A stretch of DNA of 64,000 bases, taken from Tetracentron sinense. Its lineage: Eukaryota > Streptophyta > Magnoliopsida > Trochodendrales > Trochodendraceae. The position numbers and the translations under genes were made by a program. This document shows positions 20,725-33,209 of the stretch, piece by piece. Location of the stretch: contig CM026557.1 of the NCBI GenBank assembly GCA_015143295.1, positions 27,933,760-27,997,759 of the forward strand. The letters run 5' to 3'. The notes beneath the pieces were generated by a model. The model had not been told where the DNA came from. It was given only the letters and a program-made list of their open reading frames with translations, and searched no databases. Position 1 is the first letter of the stretch; each line of letters starts with the position of its first letter.

Positions 20725-23323
20725 TGTCGCGACCCAAAACCCACCCTAGAAGTTAGAGTGAACTTTGGACGACTAATCATGACTTGCTTGACAACTAACC
20801 TGCAAAACCCACAGAGCATATACAATAGAGGATATAAACAGCGGAAACATACTCTAACATAGCACAGCGGAAGACTACCAAACCTCTATGTATATACATA
20901 CGCAAATCCAAGTTTATACAAAAAGTCACCAAAAGAAAGTGCGGACATGCCCACCAAAATACATGAATCTAGCTCTCATCTCACCCACAACTAATCCACT
21001 CAGAATCTAATCACCACCTACTAATAACCCTCTACGGGAGGTTCCTCCAAAGGCTCCTCGACGTACTCCTCTTCCACCCATGGACCAGGAGCACAAACAT
21101 CAAATGGAGCAGCAGCTCCCTCAGAACCTGCCGACATAAGAAGTACGGCTGAGCATGGAATACTCAGCGGGTACTAAGCACTAACCAACAGTTATAGCAT
21201 AGAAATGGCAATACATGATCAGGAGCAATTCATATATGTCAAACGGAAAAAATTCATATCATACAAGGAAGTAAAGCAGTTTATAATCATGCTTGAAATT
21301 CGTAGAAAGCCGATAAATCTTCTTGAAAACATCGTGCACTTGACTTGACTTGAAATCTCTTTTCGTACTTGAAAGCTTGTCTTGTCTATCTTGCTTGATT
21401 CTTGTATGTCGTGTCATGTCATGCATGCTTGCTTGTGATCATGTAACTTGTGAGATGCACTTGTGAGATGCCTTGAGAGGGAAGGGAGACCCTTCTTTAT
21501 GCAATGCACTTGCGAGGGAAGGGAGACCCTTCTTTATGATATGTATGTACTTGCGAGGGAAGGGAGGCCCTTCTTCATGATATGCACTTGTGAGTGAGGG
21601 GAGACCCCTCATGGAATGTTGGTTCTTGTCTTCTTGTGAAAAGCGAGGTAAAACAAATCGTAGGATATGTCCCACCTCTTACCATGTTCTTGAAAACCTC
21701 GATAAATCATGCCATGCATGCCGTGCTCGTGGGAACCGTGTACATACTTGCATTCAAATTTAAGGATGACATTTGGGTAATTTCACAACACATATAGCAT
21801 CAAAGATTGAGTAATGTAATATTCATAGCATTATGGGAAAGCAGGAAACACACTATCATAGGCCCTAGCAATATTCAGAATTCATTAGGCATGCACTTGC
21901 GAATTTACAGCTTACTTTATTCACCTTGGCATTTCATCAAACATGGTATGTTCATTATGGATTTACCCTACAACATGCTTTTCTAGATGGGTTTTTACTC
22001 AAATCATACATGTATGTTCATTATTGGAACAATGTCCTTCCCCATTTGTTCATCACACACAACTATTGGCATCCAATCACCCATTCCATCTCCATTCACC
22101 ACTCACCATTCACCATTCACCATTTACCATTCATCCATCTCATAGCACATGTGTAAATGAAAGAAAATCAAAAGAAAAGAAGGGAAAAGAGGAACTATAA
22201 CTAGGAGGGTAGCAAGAAGTACCGACCTTGAAGAAATGAGGAAGAAACCCTCTTTCCAAATGACTGTGAGTTGCTGCCCTAGCTTGGATCGCGAGCTCCA
22301 CAATGCCTGAACCGAAATCTTGAAGAAAACGGGCTTGAGGTTGATCTAGGGTTTCAAAACCCTTTGATTTCTCTCCAAAATGGAAACCCTAAGTTGGAAT
22401 CGCCTTCTCCCCTTTTTCCTATTCTCTCAAACTCTCTAAGTGTCGAATGATGCCCTAAAGGCTCGGGTTAAACTCTTAAGGTAAGAGTGAACTGACAAAA
22501 GACCATAACACCCTTACTAAATTTCTGTAAAAACACGAGTGTCGAACTCATGGTGCTGTGAACAGTGCCAACTCGTGGTGCTGTGAACAGTGCCAACTCG
22601 TGGTGCCGTGAACAGTGCCAACTCGTGGTGCTGTGAACAGTGCCGAACCCGTTGTCCGTTGTGTTGTGCATAGTGCTGAGCTCGTTGAGCTGTGAACAGT
22701 GCCAAACACGTTGTCCGTTGTGGACAGTGCTGAACACGTTGTCCGTTGTCTTATGTACAGCGTGCCCGTGGTGAGTTGTACAATGTACCCGTGGTGAGCT
22801 GCACGACGTACCCGTTGTCTGTTGTCTTATGCACAGCGTGCCCGTGGTGCTGTACAACGTACCCGTGGTGAGCTGTACGACGTACCCGTTGTCTGTTGTC
22901 TTATGCACAGCGTGCCCGTGGTGCTGTACAACGTACCCGTGGTGAGCTGCACGACGTAGCCGTTGTCTGTTGTCTTATGTACAGCGTGCCCGTGGTGCTG
23001 TACAACGTACCCAATGTGAGCTACACGACTTACCTGTCGTCTGTTGCACCACGGATGCACAACGTATACGTTATCAGAGTACGTCCTTAGTGTCTAACTG
23101 AGCTACGTATTGCCTACAGGTCCAGACTGTTTTGGCCATATCTTTTGACTCGTTCGTCCAATTTTGACGATTCAACTTGCGTTGTGTTCCTACTTTGAAA
23201 AGAAACATTTCTGACATTTTGGAATTTCTAATTTCTTCCTTATTTATTAATTATACCTCTTAAAAAGGCAAAATGACAACAAAAGTGTCATGTATTAAGC
23301 ATGAAAAAGTCTGGGGCTCTACA
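20725..23323 (-). repeat. Gypsy-C 3' LTR (left copy)
   Basis: 2599 bp. On the + strand it runs TGTCGCGACCCAAAA to GGGGCTCTACA. It carries the CTGAGCATGGAATACTCAG block (21149-21167), a purine-rich tandem array of about four units of 50-60 bp (21473-21610), a CATTCAC microsatellite (22090-22130) and a composite ACAACG/GTGCCC array (22535-23060). Confidence 0.95.
22535..23060. repeat. Composite tandem array in Gypsy-C left LTR
   Basis: Two nested arrays. The first is 25-26 bp units of the form CTGTGAACAGTGC (22535-22730). The second is about 3.3 copies of a 74-bp unit with GACGTACCCGTTGTCTG and CAGCGTGCCCGTGG (about 22794-23045). The right LTR has the same arrays (30316-30775) with fewer 25-bp units, so unit number changed after insertion. 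Confidence 0.9.
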
Positions 23324-23336
23324 TCCTCCCCCCCTT
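23324..23336 (-). other. Polypurine tract of Gypsy-C
   Basis: On the minus strand AAGGGGGGGAGGA abuts the TGTAGAGCCCC of the 3' LTR. Gypsy-D has the same tract. Confidence 0.85.
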
Positions 23337-23411
23337 ACAAAAATTTCGTCCTCGAAATTCAGACACTACTTGTATTACAAATCAAAAAGGAAATTACAGT
23401 CATATACAAAC

Positions 23412-26400
23412 TCATTCAATTAATTCTGGGTACTTTGCTTTGACTTCGGCTTCACGCTCCCATGTAGCTTCTTCCCGAGCATGATGTTGCCATTGCACAA
23501 GAACCAAAGGGATTGTCTTGTTGCGAAGCACCTGATCTCTTCGATCCAAAATCTGAACCGGCTTTTCAATCAAGGTGAGATCCTCTCGAATCTCCAACGG
23601 TTCCAAATCTATGACATTCGCAGGATCCGCAATGTACTTCCGAAGCATAGACACATGGAAGACGTTGTGAACCGTGGCCATGTGAGGTGGGAGAGCCACT
23701 CTGTAAGCAACCTCACCAACTCGTGTGATAATCGCAAAAGGCCCAACATAACGAGGACTGAGCTTGCCTCGCTTTCCAAATCTCATGATCCCTTTGCTAG
23801 GAGATACTTTCACAAAAACTTGATCCCCTACTTGAAATTCCAAGTCCCTACGGTGCGTGTCCACATAACTTTTCTGGCGATCTTGAGCGGCTTTCAATCG
23901 ATCCCGGATGATCTTAACTGTGTTTGCAGTTTGCTCAATCAACTCTGGACCAAGTACTTTCCTTTCTCCTACCTCATCCCAATAGAGAGGAGACCTACAA
24001 CTTCGCCCATACAAGGCCTCAAATGGTGCCATTTGAATACTTGCCTAATAGCTGTTATTATAGGCGAATTCAACCAAAGGCAAGTGCTCTTCCCAACTGC
24101 CTCTGAAATCCAACATACAAGCTCGAAGCATGTCTTCAATGACTTGGTTCACTCTCTCGGTTTGTCCATCCGTCTGTGGATGAAAAGCGGTGCTGAAATC
24201 AAGTCGGGAACCCATAGCTTCCTGAAAAATTTTCCAGAATCTTGATGTAAATCTTGGATCCCGATCTGACACAATACTGACGGGCACTCTGTGTAACCTC
24301 ACTACTTCCTTGATGTATAGAGCGGCCAACTGGCTAGAGTTGAAAGTAGTTCGGTAAGGTAAGAAGTGCGCAGACTTCGTCAGACGGTCTACTACAACCC
24401 AAATTGCATCTGAGCCCCTTGCCATCTTTGGCAAGCCAACTATGAAATCCATGGATATGTTCTCCCATTTCCACTCGGGAATCGGAAGAGAATGCAATAG
24501 ACCGGTGGGCCGCATGTGTTCTGCTTTTACCTGTTGACACACCAAGCATCGTGCCACATATTCTGCAACATCCCTCTTCATATTCCGCCACCAAAAGTGA
24601 CTCTTGAGGTTCCGGTACATCTTCGTACCCCCTGGATGCACTGTGTACTTCGAACGGTGTGCTTCATCCAAAATCTCTCCTCGAAGATCTGCCTTGGCTG
24701 GGATGCACAGCCTTCCCTTGAATGTGATAGCACCCCGACTAGTGAGAGAGAAGTCCTCACTACCCTTAGCAACTTCCTTGTCCCGATAAGCCAACAATTC
24801 AGCATCCATGGCTTGATATTCTTGGATCAAATCTATAATGTACGGCCGAACCGTAACATTTGCCAAGGTAGGACCACGGACAGAGTCATTCACACTGATG
24901 TCCAGATTTGCCAAATCTTCAAGTAGCTTCCATTCTTGAACCAACATGTGTGCTAACAACCCCTGAGGTCTTCTACTCAAAGCATCAGCCACTACATTTG
25001 CTTTACCCGGGTGGTATTGAATGGTACAATCATAGTCCTTCAGAAATTCCATCCAACGCCGTTGCCTTAGATTCAGCTCCTTTTGGGAAAAGATATACTT
25101 GAGGCTCTTGTGATCAGTGAACACGTAGAACTCCACCCCATAAAGGTAATGACGCCAAATCTTCAGTGCAAACACGACCACCGCAAGCTCCAAGTCGTGC
25201 GTGGGATAATTCTTCTCATGCTCCTTCAACTACCTTGATGCATAGGCAATGACTTTCTTGTACTGCATGAGTACACACCCAAGTCCAACGTGTGAGGCAT
25301 CACTATACACCTCATACCCATAAGGTCCGGATGGCACCGTAAGGACAGGGGCTGTAGTAAGCCTCTTCTTCAGTTCCGTGAAACTGATCTCACACTTGTC
25401 GCTCCATACAAACTTCGCATTCTTCCTGGTTAGGTAAGTGAGCGGTGCTGCAAGGCTAGAGAAACCCTCTACGAATCTCCTGTAGTAGCCTGCCAACCCA
25501 AGAAAACTACGTATCTCTGTGACACTCTTGGGCCTCGCCCAACTCATGACTGCGTCTATCTTCTTCGGATCTACCGAGATACCTTCTGCAGAAACAACGT
25601 GGCCTAGGAATGCCACCTTTTCCAACCAAAACTCACACTTGCTAAGTTTGGCGTATAGCTTGTGCTCTCTTAGCATTTCCAAAGCAAGGCATAGGTCGCG
25701 TGTGTGATCTTCCCGTGTCTGGGAATAGACCAAAATTTCATCAACAAATACAATCACGCACCTATCAAGATATGGCCGGAACACCCGGTTCATCAAATCC
25801 ATAAAGGCTGCCGGCGCGTTCGTGAGACCAAAAGGCATCACCAAGAACTCGTAGTATCCATACCGAGTCCTGAAAGCAGTTTTGGGAATATCTTCCACCT
25901 TAATCTTCAACTGGTGATAACCTGATCGAAGATCTATCTTTGAGAAAAATCTTGCTCCCTTCAACTGATCGAACAAGTCATCAATCCTAGGCAAGGGATA
26001 CCTATTCTTTCTAGTGACTTTGTTCAATTGCCTGTAATCGACCCACATCCGCATCGAGCCATCTTTCTTCTTAACAAACAACACTGGGGCACCCCACGGT
26101 GAGACACTTGGTCGTATGAAACCAAGCCCCTGTAATTCCTCCAACTGAGTCTTCAACTCCTTAAGTTCAATCGGGGCCATTCTATACGGAGCCCTGAATA
26201 TAGGAGTTGTGCCTGGTGCAAGCTCGATCACAAAATCAATCTCCCTGTCTGGAGGCAATCCTGGCAACTCCTCTGGAAATACATCCAGGAACTCACTCAC
26301 AACCGGAATTGTCGATGAGTCCTTTGCCTCGGGGTTAGCTAAGCCCAACGCCGCAAAACGAGCAATAGATCTACTTTTCAACCCGCGAAAATGGAATGGT

Positions 26401-26750
26401 TTTCCTCCTACTGGCTTGAAGAGTACCATTTTCTCAAAGCAAGCTACATGCCCATGATGCGCTACTAACTAATCCATTCCCAAAATAACATCAAAGTCTT
26501 GGAATCCAAGGACAATGAGATCAACCGCCAACTCGTGGCTTACAACTTGGACCACACCATTTCTATACACTTTATCTGCCAATACTGTTTTGCCGAGAGG
26601 AGTCGAAATGACTAACTCCGGTTCTAGCTGACTTGGCTCTACAGAAAAGCCTTCTGAAAAACTCGGCGAGACAAACGAATGAGTAGACATGGTATCAATC
26701 AATACTCGAGCCAAACACTCATTGACTAGTAGGGTTCCTGAAATTTTAAC
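23412..26750 (-). pseudogene. Gypsy-C pol region: PR-RT-RH-IN-chromodomain, broken
   Basis: All pol domains in Ty3/Gypsy order on the minus strand. Protease around 26600-26714 ([13 protein letters not shown]). RT with [20 protein letters not shown] (about 25960) and a catalytic [10 protein letters not shown]-type box (about 25730). RNase H with [16 protein letters not shown] (about 25290) and [19 protein letters not shown]. Integrase zinc finger [11 protein letters not shown] (about 24530) and core [15 protein letters not shown] and [12 protein letters not shown] (24150-24280). The C-terminal EEATWERE tail (about 23450) is the Tekay chromodomain-type end. The copy carries several breaks. Its sister Gypsy-D shows the same domains in one open frame. 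Confidence 0.93.
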
Positions 26751-26879
26751 TAGTTACGTCAATTCAAGCATCAACAGAGTATACACATAGGTATATATAT
26801 ATATAGCATACCAAGTATGTACACAAGGAATAAAACACAACATAACAATCACGAATAACGAAAATAATTCCAACCGCGT

Positions 26880-28130
26880 ACCTTGCACCACATCATCAGA
26901 TGCAAGTGCATCACCCTCTGTCAAAGCAAATACACGCCCCTGGTTCGCCTGGCGAGACTGAGGTGTAGACCTGGTAGTCTGAGATGACGCCTGATATGAT
27001 CCTGCTGGGCGTGCTGATGGAATAATCCCCTGAGACTGGCCTGGTAAATGCCGACTGGGGCAATCCCTGATCATATGGCCCTGGCGACCACAATGAAAAC
27101 ATCCACCCGATGCCCTTCGGCAATCCCCTGCCGGGTGCCTTCGGCCGCATGATGTGCAGACCTCGTGTGCATAAGTCGGAGGGGCCGGAGGTGGAGCATA
27201 CCTCATCGTCTGAGGTGCAACAGGCCGTGGGGCTGGAAGAGCCTGAGGTCGTGGTGCCTGAGGCACATACTACCGGGGAGCTGGAGGCGCATAAGATGGC
27301 CTCATCGGTGGTGCTGGCTACGCATACTGATAAGGACCGGTACGAGTCCACCTCTCTAGAGGTGCTGAACTACTAGCTTGGCCTCTTGCCAACACCCTCT
27401 TCTTGGACACTGTCTCTGAATTGGCCTCAACCAATAAGGCCTTGTCTACTACCTCAGGGTAGGTAGTATGTTTGAAGACCGAAACCTTCTCCATGATAAC
27501 ATCTTTGAGCCCTTGCTCAAACCTTCTTGCCTTCATTGCCTCGGTGGCAACCATGTGAGTCGCGAAGCGTGATAGCTCCGAGAACTTGGCCTCGTATTGT
27601 GCCACCGACATCAAACCTTGCTCGAGGTTGATGAATTCTCTCTCTTTCTTTTCCCGTGCTCCAATCGGAAAATACTTCTTGTAAAAAGTATCCTTGAACT
27701 CATCCCAAGTCCAAGGTAGACCCTACATGGTCAAGTCTCTCATCCTCAATGCGGACAACCACCAATGGTGGGCTTCACCCTCTAGCATGAAAGCTGCCCA
27801 TGCTACTCTCTCCTCCTCTGTAGGCGAGAGGACCGTAAAGATCTTCTCCATCTGGAGGATCTATGCCTCCGCAACAAGAGGGTCCACACTCCCATGGAAT
27901 GGTGGAGGCCTCAATCTCCTGAATGCCTCAACTCCAGCGGTACGATGTACTGGAGCTGCGGGCGGTGGAGTAGGTGCCGCCGACGATGGTATAGCTTGCC
28001 GAGCCGCCAGTATGGCGAGTGTCTCAGCAATAGAGCCTAAGACCTGAGAGAGGTCCGGCTGCTCATCCTCATCTCGTGAAGAAGAGGAAGCTCTGGTATG
28101 TGGTCCACGACCCCGTGTGCCCCGCCTCAT
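26880..28130 (-). pseudogene. Gypsy-C gag region, broken
   Basis: Gag on the minus strand. It starts MRRGTRGRGPHTRASSSS, then SIAETLAILAARQ and the gag-core entry FRRLRPPPFHGSVDP. Near its end is a CCHC knuckle, CFHCGRQGHMIRDCP (about 27060-27105), after a CTSCGRRHPAGDC motif. The proline/alanine-rich linker before the knuckles is also in Gypsy-D. It is broken in several places. Confidence 0.9.
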
Positions 28131-28470
28131 GACTAAAGTCCTGAGAACATTAGCACCACATGAGTCTCTCTTGAAACCATAGTTTATCGCATTTCCATTT
28201 CATAATAATTCAATTTGTATTAGTTATATAATACTAATATACATCACATCAAGTCATCAGAGTATTCATCACATTATACTTATACTTTAGTGTTCTAGCG
28301 TACCTAAGACCCGTACTTGGTTAAAGCAACCATTTTCGACTAAGACTAAGGTTTTAGTCTTACACTTGGATCAAGACTCTCTTCCGACTTACTTTCTTCC
28401 TAACTTGTTTCCTGACCTATGCTCTTGTCAAGCCGTGGTATAAGATTCTAAGTGACCCTAGAGACCTAAA
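28131..28470 (-). other. Gypsy-C untranslated leader
   Basis: Non-coding stretch between the priming site and the gag start, with no domain in any frame. The matching leader of Gypsy-D is 46290-46621. Confidence 0.6.
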
Positions 28471-28488
28471 GCCTAAGCTCTGATACCA
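28471..28488 (-). other. Primer binding site of Gypsy-C (tRNA-iMet)
   Basis: On the minus strand TGGTATCAGAGCTTAGGC, 4 bp after the 5' LTR end. Confidence 0.9.
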
Positions 28489-28492
28489 CTTC

Positions 28493-31048
28493 TGTCGCGA
28501 CCCAAAACCCACCCTAGGAGTTAGAGTGAACTTTGGACGACTAATCATGACTTGCTTGTCAACTAACCTGCAAAACCCACAGAGCATATACAATAGAGGA
28601 TATAAACAGCGGAAACATACTCTAACATAGCACAGCGGAAGACTACCAAACCTCTATGTATATACATACGCAAATCCAAGTTTATACAAAAAGTCACCAA
28701 AAGAAAGTGCGGACATGCCCGCCAAAATACATGAATCTAGCTCTCATCTCACCCACAGCTAATCCACTCAGAATCTAATCACCACCTACTAATAACCCTC
28801 TACGGGAGGTTCCTCCAAAGGCTCCTCGACGTACTCCTCTTCCACCCATGGACCAGGAGCACAAACATCAAATGGAGCAGCAGCTCCCTCAGAACCTGCC
28901 GACATAAGAAGTACAGCTGAGCATGGAATACTCAGCGGGTACTAAGCACTAACCAACAGTTATAGCATAGAAATGGCAATACATGATCAGGAGCAATTCA
29001 TATATGTCAAACGGAAACAATTCATATCATACAAGGAAGTAAAGCAGTTTATAATCATGCTTGAAATTCGTAGAAAGCCGACAAATCTTCTTGAAAACAT
29101 CGTGCACTTGACTTGACTTGAAATCTCTTTTCGTACTTGAAAGCTTGTCTTGTCTATCTTGCTTGATTCTTGTATGTCGTGTCATGTCATGAATGCTTGC
29201 TTGTGATCATGTAACTTGTGAGATGCACTTGTGAGATGCCTTGAGAGGGAAGGGAGACCCTTCTTTATGCAATGCACTTGCGAGGGAAGGGAGACCCTTC
29301 TTTATGATATGTATGTACTTGCGAGGGAAGGGAGGCCCTTCTTCATGATATGCACTTGTGAGTGAGGGGAGATCCCTCATGGAATGTTGGTTCTTGTCTT
29401 CTTGTGAAAAGCGAGGTAAAACATATCGTAGGATATGTCCCACCTCTTACCATGTTCTTGAAAACCTCGATAAATCATGCCATGCATGCCGTGCTCGTGG
29501 GAACCGTGTACATACTTGCATTCAAATTTAAGGATGACATTTGGGTAATTTCACAACACATATAGCATCAAAGATTGAGTAATGTAATATTCATAGCATT
29601 ATGGGAAAGCAGGAAACACACTATCATAGGCCCTAGCAATATTCAGAATTCATTAGGCATGCACTTGCGAATTTACAGCTTACTTTATTCACCTTGGCAT
29701 TTCATCAAACATGGTATGTTCATTATGGATTTACCCTACAACATGCTTTTCTAGATGAGTTTTTACTCAAATCATACATGTATGTTCATTATTGGAACAA
29801 TGCCCTTCCCCATTTGTTCATCACACACAACCATTGGCATCCAATCACCCATTCCATCTCCATTCACCACTCACCATTCACCATTCACCATTCACCATTT
29901 ACCATTCATCCATCTCATAGCACATGTGTAAATGAAAGAAAATCAAAAGAAAAGAAGGGAATAGAGGAACTATAACTAGGAGGGTAGCAAGAAGTACCGA
30001 CCTTGATGAAATGAGGAAGAAACCCTCTTTCCAAATGACTGTGAGTTGCTGCCCTAGCTTGGATCGCGAGCTCCACAATGCCTGAACCGAAATCTTGAAG
30101 AAAACGGGCTTGAGGTTGATCTAGGGTTTCAAAACCCTTTGATTTCTCTCCAAAATGGAAACCCTAAGTTGGAATCGCCTTCTCCCCTTTTTCCTATTCT
30201 CTCAAACTCTCTAAGTGTCGAATGATGCCCTAAAGGCTCGTGTTAAACTCTTAAGGTAAGAGTGAACTGACAAAAGACCATAACACCCTTACTAAATTTC
30301 TGTAAAAACACGAGTGTCGAACTCGTGGTGCTGTGAACAGTGCCAACTCGTGGTGCTGTGAACAGTGCCGAACCCGTTGTTCATTTTGTTGTGCATAGTG
30401 CTGAGCTCGTTGAGCTGTGAACAGTGCCAAACACGTTGTCCGTTGTGGACAGTGCTGAACACGTTGTCCGTTGTCTTATGTACAGCGTGCCCGTGGTGAG
30501 TTGTACAACGTACCCGTGGTGAGCTGCACGACGTACCCGTTGTCTGTTGTCTTATGCACAGCGTGCCCGTGGTGCTGTACAACGTACCCGTGGTGAGCTG
30601 CACGACGTACCCGTTGTCTATTGTCTTATGCACAGCGTGCCTGTGATGCTGTACAACGTACCCGTGGTGAGCTGCACGACGTACCCGTTGTCTCTTGTCT
30701 TATGTACAGCGTGCCCGTGGTGCTGTACAACGTACCCGTGGTGAGCTACACGACGTACCCGTCGTCTGTTGCACCACGGATGCACAACGTATACGTTATC
30801 AGAGTACGTCCTTAGTGTCTAACCGAGCTACGTATTGCCTACAGGTCCAGACTGTTTTGGCCATATCTTTTGACTCGTTCGTCCGATTTTGACGATTCAA
30901 CTTGCGTTGTGTTCGTACTTCGAAAAGGAACATTTTTGATATTTCGGAATTTCTAATTTCTTCCTTATTTATTAATTATACCTCTTAAAAAGGTAAAATG
31001 ACAACAAAAGTGTCATGTATTAAGCATGAAAAAGTCTGGGGCTCTATA
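28493..31048 (-). repeat. Gypsy-C 5' LTR (right copy)
   Basis: 2556 bp, matching 20725-23323. It has the CTGAGCATGGAATACTCAG block (28917-28935), a purine-rich array (29241-29378) and the composite array (30316-30775) with fewer 25-bp units than the left copy. Confidence 0.95.
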
Positions 31049-32007
31049 GATTTCGTGGATGCTGGAGAGATTCCAGAGAGCTCTCATAGACAGGTGTCTC
31101 TTCACTTTGAGGACCCTGGTCAGTTCTATGAGGTTCCCAATAGGCCAGCAGCCTCAGATGAGCAGTTGAGTATCATGGCAGGGTAGATTGCCTCTATGTC
31201 TTCTAGCTTGGAGCAGTTTCAATTGGAAATGAGGATGAGCCAGCAGGCTTTTCAAGAGGAGATGAGAGCATCCTTGCTCACATTCATGGCTGAGACTCGG
31301 GAAAATCTTACTGCCATTTAGATTGAATCAAGGGAAAATCTTTTGAATCTCCATTCCTCTACTCTCTCCCATTTTGCAGCTCTTGAGTCTGAGATGAGCA
31401 AAATCCCCAAGGCAGTCCAGTCTTCTCTAGCCACGGTTCATAATGATCTTAGAGAGTGTGCAGTTGCCACCTACTCAGTCTTAGGGACAGTTAATATGGA
31501 TGCCTCAGTCACCAAAGATAGAGTTGATTCCGTGTCTTCTTTTCTTCATAGATTGGGGTCAGAACAATCCGAAGAAAGTATCCGAATTGAGAAGGTCACA
31601 AAGACAATCCAAGGAATTGTAGAATCTTCAGCTCTTCAATTGAAAACTCAAGGGAAGCTTCTTCTGGATATGGCAGAACATGATTCCATAGCTGCCTCCA
31701 TTACTCTGTGGGCCACTGATGAGTTGAAGAAAATGAATAATTTTCTGGTTAGTCTGGCTAGTGGAGCCACTCCTTCTCAGCCTCGCTCTCAAGCTCCTTC
31801 ATCTTCCAAAAGAAAGAGACCAATGAAGGTAACCCCTTCCAAAAGGGGTCAAGCTATAGATTCCCCTATCATCTCCCTTCCTTCTGACTCAGATACCACC
31901 TCCTCTTCCTCAGACTCCCATGATGACTCCGATCCAGCTGAGCAATCCGAAGATGTCCTCAAAAAGGTTGCAGACCTCATCAAAAAGCAAAAAGCAGAAG
32001 GGCTGTA
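31049..32007 (+). pseudogene. Copia-A extra ORF, last piece
   Basis: C-terminal part of the env-like region after Gypsy-C. It reads as a long helical segment with heptad-like spacing (around 31343-31760: LHSSTLSHFAALESEMSKIP, then LGSEQSEESIRIEKVTKT). A basic KRKRPMKVTPSKRG patch follows, which could be a nuclear signal, then a serine/aspartate-rich acidic tail. No transmembrane segment is visible, so an envelope role is not supported by this piece. A few breaks. Confidence 0.7.
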
Positions 32008-32392
32008 ACTGTTTTTCAAATTTTTGATGTTGACATAGGGGGAGAAAATGAAATGTAATGAAGTATTATGATTAATAATGACATTTTCATTTGATTTTTT
32101 TTGCATCTTTGGCAGTACACACATATCTTTTGCTTATGAAATTCTTCTCTTATCTGGATCAAACATGTTGTGAATAGAAATTAAAATTGAAACTTATCTT
32201 TGTGGAACTTTTCTTGGTACTTAAAATAGGATGATATATCATGTAACTCACCATAAATATGCATCTAAATAACAACTGTGATTACTTGTTTACAAATGCA
32301 TATGTTTCGGAGGAGCTTACCTCAAAGATTTTATGAAAAACATGTTGTGAGGGGGAGCTTAACCCTATTTCATTACATTGTTATGTCATCAT
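32008..32392 (+). other. Copia-A 3' non-coding region
   Basis: AT-rich, non-coding. It holds two extra polypurine-like tracts, AGGGGGAGAAAA (about 32037-32048) and GAGGGGGAGC (about 32349-32358), before the tract that borders the LTR. Confidence 0.6.
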
Positions 32393-32407
32393 AAAAATGG
32401 GGGAGAT
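32393..32407 (+). other. Polypurine tract of Copia-A
   Basis: AAAAATGGGGGAGAT directly before the TG of the 3' LTR. It has the same core as in Copia-B. Confidence 0.85.
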
Positions 32408-32895
32408 TGTTAGCCTCAAGGTTACAACCATGAGTACCCCTAATAATTTTGATAATAACATAATAATGAAATGAAAATATTTGGTACTAATAATTTTATT
32501 TAAATGCTTGAACATTTCAGAATACACCATTTGATAGCACTCCAACCATTGTATACAAGATGAAGATTCATGACAAGACCATAGTCAAAGTCGGGTCCAT
32601 TGAAGATAAAAGGCTAAATCATAAGACCCAAGTCAAGCAAAGATCATCTCTCAACATTTTGAATGTATTTTTTATTTTGAGAGTGTATAGGTCTCATGTA
32701 AAAAGTCCTCAAAAGAAAGGTGAAGTAAATAAGCTCAAGAATCATAGATTGACCATAGGAGCCTAGGATACCTTTTGAAAATCATTCTAAAGCTCTAATT
32801 AATCAGAATATCATGATAAGAGCATAACTAATTGACCTAGAAAATCAATCACATTCCTTTGGTCTGATCCAAGGCTGAATTCAAGATTTTTACTC

Positions 32896-33110
32896 TGAAT
32901 TCGTTGACGAATTCTCTGGGTAGATTGAATTCAGCGACGAATTCATGACAGAATTTTCTTAATTCAGTTCTGCCTCTTGATTTCGGCGACGAAATCTTTG
33001 GTTGGGTTAAAATTCGGCAACGAAGTCATTACATGATTTTTAAGAATCCAATTCTGTCTTTTGAATTCGGCGATGAACTCAAGTGGGAACTCCGCTTCGT
33101 CGACGAAATC
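32896..33110 (+). promoter_or_regulatory. TTCGGCGACGAA array in Copia-A LTR
   Basis: Six copies of TTCRGCGACGAATTC-type motifs about 15-70 bp apart, ending some 95 bp before the TATA box. Several are near-palindromes (for example CTTCGTCGACGAAATC). The same array type recurs inside the element at 16803-17016. Confidence 0.7.
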
Positions 33111-33202
33111 ATGTCTGAAACAGAATTTTTTTTGTAAAGGCTAGTTTGCAATGGACCTAAAAGCATTTAATGACTCCCTAACGGCACTATTAGATAAAAT
33201 GC

Positions 33203-33209
33203 TATAAAA
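33203..33209 (+). promoter_or_regulatory. TATA box of Copia-A 3' LTR
   Basis: TATAAAA in GCTATAAAATGAG, the same site as 56-62. From this copy, read-through into Tat-E would be possible. Confidence 0.55.

Larger units (their letters stand above)
20725..31048 (-). mobile_element. Gypsy-C: Tekay/Del-type Ty3/Gypsy chromovirus, broken
   Basis: 10.3 kb on the minus strand. LTRs are at 20725-23323 (3' LTR) and 28493-31048 (5' LTR), with flanking duplication GATTT (20720-20724 and 31049-31053) in the extra ORF of Copia-A. On the minus strand the order is 5' LTR, tRNA-Met site, gag with zinc knuckles, protease, RT, RNase H, integrase, chromodomain-like tail, polypurine tract, 3' LTR. RT before integrase is the Ty3/Gypsy order. 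LTRs differ by about 1.2-1.5% plus repeat-unit changes, around 0.5 My at an assumed 1.3e-8 per site per year. About six breaks in the coding part. It is closely related to Gypsy-D. Confidence 0.96.

Noticed and set aside
22090-22130. CATTCAC microsatellite as a telomere-like repeat
   Set aside because: Short, in the same LTR position in C, D and F, and not TTTAGGG.
22468-23060. Cysteine/histidine-rich open frames in the Gypsy-C LTR
   Set aside because: By-products of the 25-bp and 74-bp LTR arrays; the same frames reappear at 30292-30815.
23481-24245. + strand open frame of 254 codons opposite integrase
   Set aside because: Mirror of the minus-strand pol of Gypsy-C; the same shadow occurs at 41786-42415 opposite Gypsy-D pol. 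No family match.
31343-32007. Host coiled-coil protein gene
   Set aside because: It is the tail of the Copia-A extra ORF, bounded by the Gypsy-C target duplication on one side and the Copia-A polypurine tract and LTR on the other.
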